From Candidatus Accumulibacter regalis (GTDB lineage Bacteria; Pseudomonadota; Gammaproteobacteria; Burkholderiales; Rhodocyclaceae), in the NCBI GenBank assembly GCA_000585075.1, contig JEMY01000057.1, positions 1 through 64,000 on the forward strand: DNA of 64,000 bases. The letters run 5' to 3'. Position 1 is the stretch's first letter, and every line of letters begins with the position of its first letter. The notes under the pieces were generated by a model that was given only the letters and a program-made list of their open reading frames with translations, was not told the origin of the DNA and did no database searches. Positions 31,311 to 40,418 of the stretch are shown here, in pieces. The translations under genes and the position numbers were made by a program.

Positions 31311-32599
31311 GTCTGCTGATGGACGCGCTGCGGCGCGCCGAGGAAGCCAAACGCAAGGCCAGCGCCAACGCTCGGCCAACGGCCACGGTGGCGGGGGAAC
31401 TGCGCCTCGACCCCCTGCCGCTGGAAACGCCAGCGCCATCCGACGAACAGACGTTCTCGTCGCTTGCCGATGACCTCGATGCAGTCGAAGCCGATCTGGC
31501 TTCGCGACGCCCGTCGGCAGCAGCGACAGGACGCGCACCCACGGCGGCACGCTCGGCAGCCGCCTTCGACAGTCAGCAGGCGGACGAGCGGACAGCCGCG
31601 AGAAACCTGTTTGCCGTCAAGCAGACACCCAGGTCACGCACCTCGTTATGGCTCTTTCTCGGCCTGCTCGGCGTGGCGACGATCGCCATCGGCGGCTATT
31701 TCTGGTGGCAATTGCAGTCCATTTCCGGCGCAGCGCTAGTCGCACCTACGTCCGCCGCGCGACCGCCGGCGTATCCACCAACCCCGGCAATGCAGCAGCA
31801 AGCAACACCGCTCGCGCACTCACCGGCCAGCACACTGCAGACGGCTGCAGAAGGGCACGGCGAACAGCCGCCCGCGGCAACGCCCGCCGGCGAAGCGCCC
31901 GAGCGATCAACGCCGGCGCAGCGAAAACCGGACGCCTCCTCATCCTCGTCCACAGGGCGCGCACCGAGAGACGGCGGCATGGCTCCGCGCGCAGCGGCAG
32001 CGGAGGTTTTCCAACGCAGTTCCGGCCGCAAACAAGCGACGCAGACCCTTGAAAAAGCCTACGACGCCTGGCTTGCGGACCGTCTGGACGACGCGCGCCG
32101 GGGCTACGAACAGGTCCTGCGTGGCGACCCCAGAAATGCCGATGCCCTGCTCGGCCTGGCAGCTATTGCCAACCGGCAGGGCCAGCTTGAGCGGGCGCAG
32201 GGACTGTTTCTGCAAGTTCTCGAATCCGATCCCGGCAACATGACTGCGCAGGCGGCGCTGATCAACATGCGCGGGCAGAGTGGCGCCAGTCAATCCGAGA
32301 GTCGTCTGAAGACCTTGATCGCCCGCCAGCCCGACTCGTCGGCCTTGTTCTTCGCCCTCGGCAACCTCTACGCCGGGCAGAGCCGCTGGAGCGATGCCCA
32401 ACAGGCCTATTTCCAGGCTTATTCGCTGGAGCCGGGCAATGCCGACCATCTCTTCAACGTCGCCGTCAGTCTCGACCACCTGCGCCAGAAGAAGCTCGCA
32501 GCGCAGTACTATCAGATGGCCTTGAGCGCTGCCGAAACCTCACCCAGCGCCTTTGACAAGAATGCCGCAGAGCAGCGCATCCTTGAACTGCAACGATGA
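31307..32599 (+). CDS. TPR-containing pilus biogenesis protein (MshN-like)
   Basis: MSLLMDALRRAEEAKRKA start, single TM, low-complexity linker, C-terminal TPRs; overlaps mshL. Confidence 0.78.
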   Translation: MSLLMDALRRAEEAKRKASANARPTATVAGELRLDPLPLETPAPSDEQTFSSLADDLDAVEADLASRRPSAAATGRAPTAARSAAAFDSQQADERTAARNLFAVKQTPRSRTSLWLFLGLLGVATIAIGGYFWWQLQSISGAALVAPTSAARPPAYPPTPAMQQQATPLAHSPASTLQTAAEGHGEQPPAATPAGEAPERSTPAQRKPDASSSSSTGRAPRDGGMAPRAAAAEVFQRSSGRKQATQTLEKAYDAWLADRLDDARRGYEQVLRGDPRNADALLGLAAIANRQGQLERAQGLFLQVLESDPGNMTAQAALINMRGQSGASQSESRLKTLIARQPDSSALFFALGNLYAGQSRWSDAQQAYFQAYSLEPGNADHLFNVAVSLDHLRQKKLAAQYYQMALSAAETSPSAFDKNAAEQRILELQR

Positions 32600-32650
32600 A
32601 CGTGATCGTCTGCGACCATCGCTGCTGCTGAAGTGCCGGTCCAAGCCCTC

Positions 32651-34363
32651 ATGAACGCTGCAGCCACTCCCGTCCATTCCCGGCCGCTAGGCCAGATCCT
32701 GCTCGGCAAGGGCATTCTCAGCGAGGACCAGCTGCGTATCGCCCTGCTCGAGCAGATGAAGTCCAACCGGCCGATCGGCAAGCTCCTGGTATCACTCGGC
32801 TTCGTCTCCGAGGCGACGCTACGCGACGCGCTTTCGGAAAGTCTGGGCAAGCAGAGCGTCGATCTCTCGAATGCGATCATCGACCCATCGGCGCTGAAAT
32901 TCGTTCCGCGCGATCTTGCCAAACGCCACCACCTGCTGCCGCTCGACTACGACGCTGAAAACCTGCGGTTGACGGTCGCCATTGCCGACAGCAACGACAT
33001 CGTCGCGCTGGACAGAATACGTGCGCTGGCCAGCGACGACATCGAAATCGAAACCCTGCTCGCCGGCGAAACCGAAATCGACCGCGCCATCGACCAGTAC
33101 TACGGTCACGAGTTGTCGATCGACGGCATCCTGCACGAGATCGAGACCGGCGAGATCGACTTCCGTGGACTGCAATCATCGGCCGATGAGTACAGCCAGC
33201 CGGTTGTTCGGCTGATCGACTCGATCCTCACCGACGCCGTCAAGCGCGAGTCCTCGGATATCCACTTCGAGCCGGAAGCCAGCTTCCTGCGCATTCGTTA
33301 CCGCATCGACGGCATGCTGCGGCAGATCCGCTCGCTGCACAAAACCTACTGGCCGGCGATGGCCGTGCGCATCAAGGTCCTCTCGGGCATGAACATCGCC
33401 GAAACCCGCGCCCCCCAGGACGGCCGCATTTCGCTCAACCTGCGCGGTCGGCAGATCGACTTTCGCGTTTCCGCACAACCGACGATTCACGGCGAGAACA
33501 TCGTCCTGCGCATCCTTGACCGGCAAAAAGGCATCGTGCCGCTGGAGGGCCTGGGCCTCGCCGACAAACAGCTCGACCAGCTGAAGCTGATGATCGCCCG
33601 GCCCGAAGGAATCGTCTTCGTCACCGGCCCCACCGGCAGCGGCAAGACGACCACGCTCTATTCGGTGCTCAACCACATCAACTCCGAGGGCGTGAACATC
33701 ATGACCCTGGAAGATCCGGTCGAGTATCCGATGACCATGGTTCGGCAGACTTCGGCCGCCGATTCGGTGAAACTCGATTTCGCCAACGGCATCCGCTCGA
33801 TGATGCGTCAGGACCCGGACATCATTCTGGTCGGCGAAGTGCGCGACGCAGAAACCGCCGAGATGGCCTTGCGCGCGGCGATGACCGGGCACCAGGTGTA
33901 TTCGACCCTGCATACCAATTCGGCGATTGGCGCCATCCCCCGCCTGCTCGATATCGGTATCGTCCCGGACATCATGGCCGGGAACATCATTGGCATCATC
34001 GCGCAGCGGCTGGTGCGGCGACTGTGCGTGCACTGCAAGCTCCCCTACCAGGCCGAAGCGCACGAGGCCCGCCTGCTCGGCACCCTGGCCGACGGGCCGC
34101 GGCCGGTGGTCTATCGACCGGGCGGTTGCGAGCGTTGCGAATTTCAGGGCTATCGTGGGCGCCTGGCGATCATGGAGCTGCTGCGCATCAACGCCGACAT
34201 GGACGAGCTGATCGCCAGGCGCAGCACCTTCCGGGAAATGCGCACGCTGGCCAGCCGCCAGGGCTTTGCCACGCTGGCCGACGACGGGCTGCGCCGCGTT
34301 CTCGACGGATCGACGGCGCTCGAGGAAGTCGGCCGGGTGGTCGACCTGACTGACCGGATGTAG
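32651..34363 (+). CDS. mshE: GspE/PulE/MshE-type pilus assembly ATPase
   Basis: MshEN-like N-terminus (PLGQILLGKGILSEDQLRIALLEQ x2), GPTGSGKTTTLYSVL, ILVGEVRDAETAEMALRAAMTGHQVYSTLHTN; upstream GTG 32633 possible. Confidence 0.92.
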   Translation: MNAAATPVHSRPLGQILLGKGILSEDQLRIALLEQMKSNRPIGKLLVSLGFVSEATLRDALSESLGKQSVDLSNAIIDPSALKFVPRDLAKRHHLLPLDYDAENLRLTVAIADSNDIVALDRIRALASDDIEIETLLAGETEIDRAIDQYYGHELSIDGILHEIETGEIDFRGLQSSADEYSQPVVRLIDSILTDAVKRESSDIHFEPEASFLRIRYRIDGMLRQIRSLHKTYWPAMAVRIKVLSGMNIAETRAPQDGRISLNLRGRQIDFRVSAQPTIHGENIVLRILDRQKGIVPLEGLGLADKQLDQLKLMIARPEGIVFVTGPTGSGKTTTLYSVLNHINSEGVNIMTLEDPVEYPMTMVRQTSAADSVKLDFANGIRSMMRQDPDIILVGEVRDAETAEMALRAAMTGHQVYSTLHTNSAIGAIPRLLDIGIVPDIMAGNIIGIIAQRLVRRLCVHCKLPYQAEAHEARLLGTLADGPRPVVYRPGGCERCEFQGYRGRLAIMELLRINADMDELIARRSTFREMRTLASRQGFATLADDGLRRVLDGSTALEEVGRVVDLTDRM

Positions 34364-34368
34364 GATCG

Positions 34369-35571
34369 GTGCCGCTCTACACCTACAAGGCGGTCAATCC
34401 CGATGGGCGGATGCTGCTCGGCCGGATCGACGCCCTCAACCTGGTTGACCTCGAAATGCGTTTGCGGCGCATGGAGCTGGATCTGGTCAGCGGCGAACCG
34501 CTCAGCCAGCGCACCTTGTTCGCCAGCGGCGGCGTGCCGCGCCGGGAAATGATTCACTTCTGCTTCCATCTGCAGCAACTGGTGCGTGCTGGCGTGCCGG
34601 TCATCGAGGGACTGACCGATCTGCGCGACAGCCTTGAACACGCACGCTTTCGGGAGGTGGTGGCCAGCCTGATCGAGGCCATCGAGGGGGGGCAGACGCT
34701 GTCGCAGGCGATGGACGGGCATCGCAGCGTTTTCAACGCCGTCTTCGTCAGCCTGATCCGCGCCGGCGAAACGACCGGTCGCCTGCCGGAAGTCCTGCAC
34801 AGTCTGAACGAGTCACTGAAATGGGAGGATGAACTCGCCTCGCAAACCAAGAAGATGATCGCCTACCCCGCCTTCGTTGGCGTCATCGTCCTGGCCGCCA
34901 GCTTTTTCCTGATGGTGTACATGGTTCCGCAGCTGAAGATGTTTGTGACGAACATGGGACAGGTCCTGCCCACGCAGACCGTCGTCCTTTTCTTCGTCTC
35001 CGATCTGATGGTCGACTACTGGTATCTCCTGCTCATACTGCCGGCGATCCTGGCGCTTGGCCTGCGCGCCCTGTTGCACAGCAATCCGCTGGCCCGCTTT
35101 CGCTTCGATGGCGTCAAGCTCGCCTTGCCGTTTCTGGGCAACATCCTGCGCAAGATCGCCCTCTCCCGCTTCGCCAACACCTTCGCGCTGCTGTATGCCT
35201 CCGGCATCCCGATTCTCGAGTCCATCCGTACGACGCAGGACGTCGTCGGCAACCTGGTCATTCGCCGCGGCCTGGAACGTGTCGAACAGCTGATCGGCGA
35301 GGGGCAGAACGTGACCGCTGCTTTTCACGCCACCGGTTTCTTCCCGCCGCTGGTCATCCGCATGCTGCGCGTCGGCGAGAACACCGGCGCGCTCGACGAC
35401 GCCCTGATGAACGTCAGCTACTTCTATAATCGCGACGTCAAGGAATCGGTGGCGCGCATGCAGCAGCTGATCGAACCACTGCTTACCGTCGTCATGGGTG
35501 CGCTGCTCGGCTGGATCATGCTCTCCGTTCTCGGGCCGGTCTACGACGTGATCAGCAAGATTCAGGTATAG
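34369..35571 (+). CDS. mshG: Type II secretion F/MshG-like platform protein
   Basis: PLYTYKAVNPDGRMLLGRIDA; FCFHLQQLVRAGVPVIEGL; LLYASGIPILESIRTTQDVVGN; GTG start. Confidence 0.9.
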   Translation: MPLYTYKAVNPDGRMLLGRIDALNLVDLEMRLRRMELDLVSGEPLSQRTLFASGGVPRREMIHFCFHLQQLVRAGVPVIEGLTDLRDSLEHARFREVVASLIEAIEGGQTLSQAMDGHRSVFNAVFVSLIRAGETTGRLPEVLHSLNESLKWEDELASQTKKMIAYPAFVGVIVLAASFFLMVYMVPQLKMFVTNMGQVLPTQTVVLFFVSDLMVDYWYLLLILPAILALGLRALLHSNPLARFRFDGVKLALPFLGNILRKIALSRFANTFALLYASGIPILESIRTTQDVVGNLVIRRGLERVEQLIGEGQNVTAAFHATGFFPPLVIRMLRVGENTGALDDALMNVSYFYNRDVKESVARMQQLIEPLLTVVMGALLGWIMLSVLGPVYDVISKIQV

Positions 35572-35575
35572 CACG

Positions 35576-37114
35576 ATGGCTGCCAGTCGCCTCCTCTACC
35601 TCAGCACCCATCACTTGTCGGCCTTCGCCTGGCAATCGGGAGAGTTGACCGACGAGCGCTCGTTCGACGCCAGCGAAAGCGGGCAGGCGGCGTTCGCCGA
35701 CTACCTGGCGGCCAACTCGAGCAGTGTCTTCGCGCTCCTGGCCAACGTCTCGGAAGAGGGTTTTCATATCGAGACCATTCCCTTTCTGCGCGGCAATGAT
35801 CGCCAGGCGATCATCGCGCGCAAGCTCGGGCAGCTGTTCTTCAATGCCAAGCTGCAGACGGCGCTTTCGCTCGGGCACCAGAAGTCGCGCCGCAAGGACG
35901 AACGCATCATGCTTGCCGCCCTGACCAAGCCAGAGGTTTTTGCCCCCTGGCTCGACGCCCTGGCGAGCGCCGAACTGCCCCTCGCCGGCGTTTATTCGCT
36001 GCCACTTCTGGCACCGCTGCTCCTGCGCAAGCTCGGCATCCCAGCGCAACCGTGCCTCTTGCTGACCATCCAGGACCAGAGCCTTCGACAGAGTTACCTG
36101 GACAACGGCGAACTGCATTTCAGCCGCCTGACACCGTTGCACAACAGCAGTATTGGCGGCATTGCGCAGACCTTCTCGAGCGAAGCCCTGAAACTGCAGC
36201 AATATCTGGTCGGTCAGCGCCTGATCGGTCGCCGGCAGCCGATCACGGCCTACCTCCTGGCGCACGCCAGCGCGCGCAAGGCCATTGCCAGCAGTTGTGT
36301 CGATAGCGAAGCCCTGTCCTTCGTCATCCTCGACATCGAAGACAGCGCGCGCAAGTGCAAATTCAAGACGCTACCCACCGAAACCCGCTGTGAGCCGCTT
36401 TTCCTGCACCTGCTGGCCACAGATCCTCCACGCGCACAGTTTGCCAACGACGATCAGCGACACGACTACCATCTATGGCTGCTGCGCTCGATCGTGCGCC
36501 GAGTCGGTACGTTCGCCTTGCTGAGCTGTCTGCTGCTCGCCGGCAAGCAGCTTTTCGACGCCGCGCAGATCAGGAACGAGGTCGAGGTTCTCACCACCGA
36601 GACCGGGCTCACTCGCCAGCGTTATGCCGACATAGTCAAGACTTTTCCAGCGATTCCAACCAGCAACGAAAACCTGCGTCGGGTCATCAACCGCTACGTC
36701 GAGCTGGAAAGGAACAGCGCGTCACCAACGACCATGTTCCGCGAGATCAGCCGCGCGCTGGGCAGCGCGGAGTGGGTCGACCTGGAGGCCATCGACTGGC
36801 AAGCCGGGACTGTGCAACGGCCGCCAGCGCCTGGCGGCAATGTTCCGGGCAGCGAGCTGCAGCCCGTCGATCAGGAGACGGCCATTATCCATGGCACCCT
36901 GCGTCTTGGTGAAGGCAGCAACCCGCGGCAGGTGCTGGCTGTTTTCAATCGTCTCGTCGCCGCCCTCAGGGGCAACCGGCAACTGCAGGTCGAGGTCTTG
37001 CAGCAGCCCTTCGACGTCGAGTCGGGAAAGTCGCTCAAAGGTGGCGACGCGGCACTTGAAGGCAAGGAGTCGCGATCATTCAAGGTGCAGATCCGGCGGA
37101 CGATCGGCTCATGA
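35576..37114 (+). CDS. PilM/PilN (GspL/MshI)-like pilus assembly protein
   Basis: Position after mshG; ASKHA-like N-terminal half, single TM near residue 310 and PilN-like C-terminal region. Confidence 0.6.
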   Translation: MAASRLLYLSTHHLSAFAWQSGELTDERSFDASESGQAAFADYLAANSSSVFALLANVSEEGFHIETIPFLRGNDRQAIIARKLGQLFFNAKLQTALSLGHQKSRRKDERIMLAALTKPEVFAPWLDALASAELPLAGVYSLPLLAPLLLRKLGIPAQPCLLLTIQDQSLRQSYLDNGELHFSRLTPLHNSSIGGIAQTFSSEALKLQQYLVGQRLIGRRQPITAYLLAHASARKAIASSCVDSEALSFVILDIEDSARKCKFKTLPTETRCEPLFLHLLATDPPRAQFANDDQRHDYHLWLLRSIVRRVGTFALLSCLLLAGKQLFDAAQIRNEVEVLTTETGLTRQRYADIVKTFPAIPTSNENLRRVINRYVELERNSASPTTMFREISRALGSAEWVDLEAIDWQAGTVQRPPAPGGNVPGSELQPVDQETAIIHGTLRLGEGSNPRQVLAVFNRLVAALRGNRQLQVEVLQQPFDVESGKSLKGGDAALEGKESRSFKVQIRRTIGS

Positions 37115-37713
37115 AGATTGTGCGCACTGATTTTCGCAAGCTGCAAGCGAGCGCCTTCGCCGGCATCCTGATGGTCGCCGCCGGCGGGCTCGCCCTCTAC
37201 GTCTCGTTCGACGCCAGGAAAAGCGCCGAGCAGGCCAGGGTCCACATCGCTGCGCAGTTCGCCGAAGCCGACGGGAAGCTGAAGCAGGTCCGCGACGAAG
37301 AAAGCGAGGTCAAGCAGAAATCGATCGTCTTCAACACGCTGCGCGAGCGTGGCATCATTGGCAACGAGCAGCGCCTCGATTGGGTGGAACTGCTCAAGGA
37401 TATTCGCGACAAGCATCGCCTGATCGATCTGCGCTACGAGATCGCGCCGCAACGCATGCTCGACGGCCAGGTCGGAAATGATTTCGTGGTCTTTGCCAGC
37501 AGCATGAGGCTGGAATTGAAGCTGTTGCATGAAGAAGACCTTACCCGCCTGCTTGATGACTTGCAGCGGCAGGCGAAGGCGCTGATCAGGGTGAAGAGCT
37601 GTCGGATCGAGCGGCTGCCGGCGACGGGCGACGAGCGTGGTGGTGGCCGGGCAAATCTGATGGCTGATTGTGAAATCGAGTGGCTGACCTTGCGTGACGT
37701 GCGCAGCAAGTGA
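37111..37713 (+). CDS. PilO/MshJ-like pilus assembly protein
   Basis: N-terminal TM then coiled coil; ATGA overlap with upstream gene; synteny. Confidence 0.6.
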   Translation: MKIVRTDFRKLQASAFAGILMVAAGGLALYVSFDARKSAEQARVHIAAQFAEADGKLKQVRDEESEVKQKSIVFNTLRERGIIGNEQRLDWVELLKDIRDKHRLIDLRYEIAPQRMLDGQVGNDFVVFASSMRLELKLLHEEDLTRLLDDLQRQAKALIRVKSCRIERLPATGDERGGGRANLMADCEIEWLTLRDVRSK

Positions 37714-37758
37714 GCTGGAGACGAGCAGTGATGGACCAGAAAGGCGCGGAAACAGCCA

Positions 37759-38226
37759 ATGACCGAGTTCCTCCGACCCGCTAGGCTTGCCGCGCCGGCC
37801 GTGTGCGCCGCGCTACTCCTGGTCGCGCCCTGCCCGCAAGCTGGCGCAGACGAGGAAGCGCTCGGTCGCCTGTTCTTTACCCCGGAGCGCCGCCAGCAAC
37901 TTGATCGCCAGCGCGAAATGAACCTCCTCGACCAACAGCAACTCCCCGCCGACCCGACGCTGACCATCGACGGCGTCGTCACGCGCAGCAGTGGTCGGCG
38001 TACGGCGTGGGTAAACGGCCACCCGCAGCATGAAAACGAATGGTTGAACGACCTGACGGTTACGCCGCGGCACGGCGACCCCGGCAAGGTGCTGCTCGAG
38101 CTCAGCGATTCGCCAGCGGCGAGAGCCCGTGTCGGACAGACCGTCAACCGCAACTCGGGCGTGGCCAGCGATCTGCTCAACGGCGGCCGGATCAGCATTC
38201 ATTCAACGGCAACGGGGGCGAAGTAG
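37759..38226 (+). CDS. PilP/MshK-like small periplasmic pilus protein
   Basis: Signal peptide; ADPTLTIDGVVTRSSGRRTAWVNGHPQHENE; synteny. Confidence 0.6.
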   Translation: MTEFLRPARLAAPAVCAALLLVAPCPQAGADEEALGRLFFTPERRQQLDRQREMNLLDQQQLPADPTLTIDGVVTRSSGRRTAWVNGHPQHENEWLNDLTVTPRHGDPGKVLLELSDSPAARARVGQTVNRNSGVASDLLNGGRISIHSTATGAK

Positions 38227-38285
38227 GCGATGTTCCGGGCTGCGCAAGAACTTTGCCTGGCGATCGTGACCAGTCGTGCCGGCTA

Positions 38286-39515
38286 ATGAGGCAGCTGCGC
38301 AACGACCGCCACCGACTGCCGCTCCGGCCGCAGCAGAGCGGTATCGCGCTGATGGCCATGCTGACCTTGTTGACGCTGCTCGGGCTGTACGTATTCGTCG
38401 GGCAACTCAGTACCACCCAGTTCCTGACGGCGCGGGCACTGGAGACGACAGACGCGCTGGCCCAGGGCCGCGACGCGCTCATCGCTGACGCCATCGCACA
38501 GCCTTCAATAAGCGACGCTGGCTATTTGCGATTGCCTGACCTGGGTGTCGACGGCTTCGGCGTCGCAGCCGAGGGCGGAGGAGCTTCGGCAAACTTTGCC
38601 GGCAACGGCCAGGATCGCTCGGTGATCGGCAAACTTCCCTGGAAAACGCTGACCAGCGGGCCGCTTCGCAGCCAGGGTGAGTGCCTCTGGTATGTGGTCG
38701 CGGGGCGCTTCCAGAATGGTGTCAAAACGGCGGTGTTCAACTGGGACACGCAGGGCCAGATCGACGTGATCGACGGCAACGGGGCGGTCGTGGCAAGCAA
38801 TCTCGCAGCGCTAGTCGTCGCTCCCGGACGCTCACTGGGTGGCCAGGCGCGGGACCTGGCTGACGCCGCTTACCGTCAGTGTGGCGGCAACTACGACGCG
38901 CGCAATTATCTGGACACTTTCGACAACGCCAATGCGCTCAGCGGAGAGGTCAACTACTTCGCCGGCAGCACCAACAATAGAGTCGCCTCGGGCAACAACA
39001 ACAAGCGCTTCGTGATGGCCGAGACCGACTTCTACAACGACCGTCTCGTGTTCATTACCGCAGCCGACATCTTCGACCCGCTGATCAGGCGCAGTGATTT
39101 TTCTGGCGAGATTACAAGCTTGCTCGACAATGCCGTGTTCCAGGCCCACTTGCAGGCGATCGCGGTCACCGGCAGCAAGGGAACCGACAACCTGCTCTGT
39201 AACCAGGCTCCCAATCGGGCCTTCTGCACCAATTGGAAGGAAATGCTGTTTCTGACGCAACTCCCGGCGCCGGCACCGATCAGCATCGACGGAGCGCCGT
39301 CTGGAAACTGTAGCCGCGTTCTCATCTTCGCCGGCCGCAGAGGAGCTGGCCAGAGTCGCAACGACGGTGTCGAAAGGGCGAATAAGAACAACTACCTCGA
39401 GAACCCCAACCTCGCCTCATTCAATGTCCCGACGGCTGCCGCCGCCAACTTCAGCGGTGTGTCGGTATTCGACTATCGCACGCCGGCGACCGATGTCGTG
39501 CGCTGCCTGCCATGA
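38286..39515 (+). CDS. PilX/GspK-like pilus protein with atypical N-terminus
   Basis: QQSGIALMAMLTLLTLLGLYVFVGQL N-terminal hydrophobic segment, embedded between pilus genes. Confidence 0.55.
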   Translation: MRQLRNDRHRLPLRPQQSGIALMAMLTLLTLLGLYVFVGQLSTTQFLTARALETTDALAQGRDALIADAIAQPSISDAGYLRLPDLGVDGFGVAAEGGGASANFAGNGQDRSVIGKLPWKTLTSGPLRSQGECLWYVVAGRFQNGVKTAVFNWDTQGQIDVIDGNGAVVASNLAALVVAPGRSLGGQARDLADAAYRQCGGNYDARNYLDTFDNANALSGEVNYFAGSTNNRVASGNNNKRFVMAETDFYNDRLVFITAADIFDPLIRRSDFSGEITSLLDNAVFQAHLQAIAVTGSKGTDNLLCNQAPNRAFCTNWKEMLFLTQLPAPAPISIDGAPSGNCSRVLIFAGRRGAGQSRNDGVERANKNNYLENPNLASFNVPTAAAANFSGVSVFDYRTPATDVVRCLP

Positions 39516-40300
39516 GCCGCTGCCCTTCTCCGCGAGCGCGACACGACGGCTTCACGCTGGCCGAGCTGGCCGTTGTGCTGGTCATCGTCGCGCTGCTGAT
39601 CGGCGGCCTGCTGATCCCGCTGTCGACGCAGATCGATATTCGCAATGTTGCTGACACCAGGAGGGCACTGACCGAGATCCGCGAGGCGATGCTGGGCTAT
39701 CTGGTCGTCAATGGCCGCTTGCCGTGCCCGGCGTCGGCGACCCTGGTCAGCGGCGCGGTCGGTGCCGGGCTTGAAGGGGCGTGGGGCCCGGGAGGCGGAG
39801 GCCTTCCTCCCGGCTGCGCCAATCTCGCGGGAGTTGTTCCGTGGGCGACCCTGGGAGTGCCGGAGACCGATGCCTGGGGACGGCGCTACACCTACCGGGT
39901 GACCCGCGCCTTTACCAAGACCGTCCCCACCGCCGATTTCACCGAGTGCTTTCCGCCGCCGCCTTCGCCACCCCTGAGCGCGGCCTTTGCGCTCTGCTCG
40001 CCGGGCGACCTGACGGTGTTCGCAAACGTCGCCGCTGGCGCCAGAATCGCGACCGACGTCCCCGCCGTCATTGTCTCGCACGGCAAGAACGGCAACGGGG
40101 CATACACGGTCCTGGGAACGCAAATGGCGGCCGGTGCCGACGCCGATGAAGTGGACAACCAGTTGACCGGCGGCGGGATCAACACCGCCAACCGCGATTT
40201 CGTGTACAAGACCGCGACCGATGCCTTTGACGACGAGGTCGCGTGGATTCCCACGGGGGTGCTTTTCAGCCGCATGATCAGGGCCGGAAAGTTGCCCTAG
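39512..40300 (+). CDS. Prepilin-type protein
   Basis: Type IV prepilin motif DGFTLAELAVVLVIVALLIGGLLIPLS. Confidence 0.88.
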   Translation: MSRCPSPRARHDGFTLAELAVVLVIVALLIGGLLIPLSTQIDIRNVADTRRALTEIREAMLGYLVVNGRLPCPASATLVSGAVGAGLEGAWGPGGGGLPPGCANLAGVVPWATLGVPETDAWGRRYTYRVTRAFTKTVPTADFTECFPPPPSPPLSAAFALCSPGDLTVFANVAAGARIATDVPAVIVSHGKNGNGAYTVLGTQMAAGADADEVDNQLTGGGINTANRDFVYKTATDAFDDEVAWIPTGVLFSRMIRAGKLP

Positions 40301-40418
40301 CGGCTTGCCGATGACGCAGGAGCGTCTCGCCTCGGCATTGCATTGACACATTGACCCTCCCCGTCGATTTGGGGTTCAATAGGCCTATGCCTGCGTTCTA
40401 CCTTCAGCGAACTGCGCA

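Noticed and set aside
40343-40380. Possible sigma70 promoter TTGACC-18-TTCAAT before the adenylate cyclase
   Set aside because: Weak -10 and off-optimal spacing; not convincing enough to list as a feature
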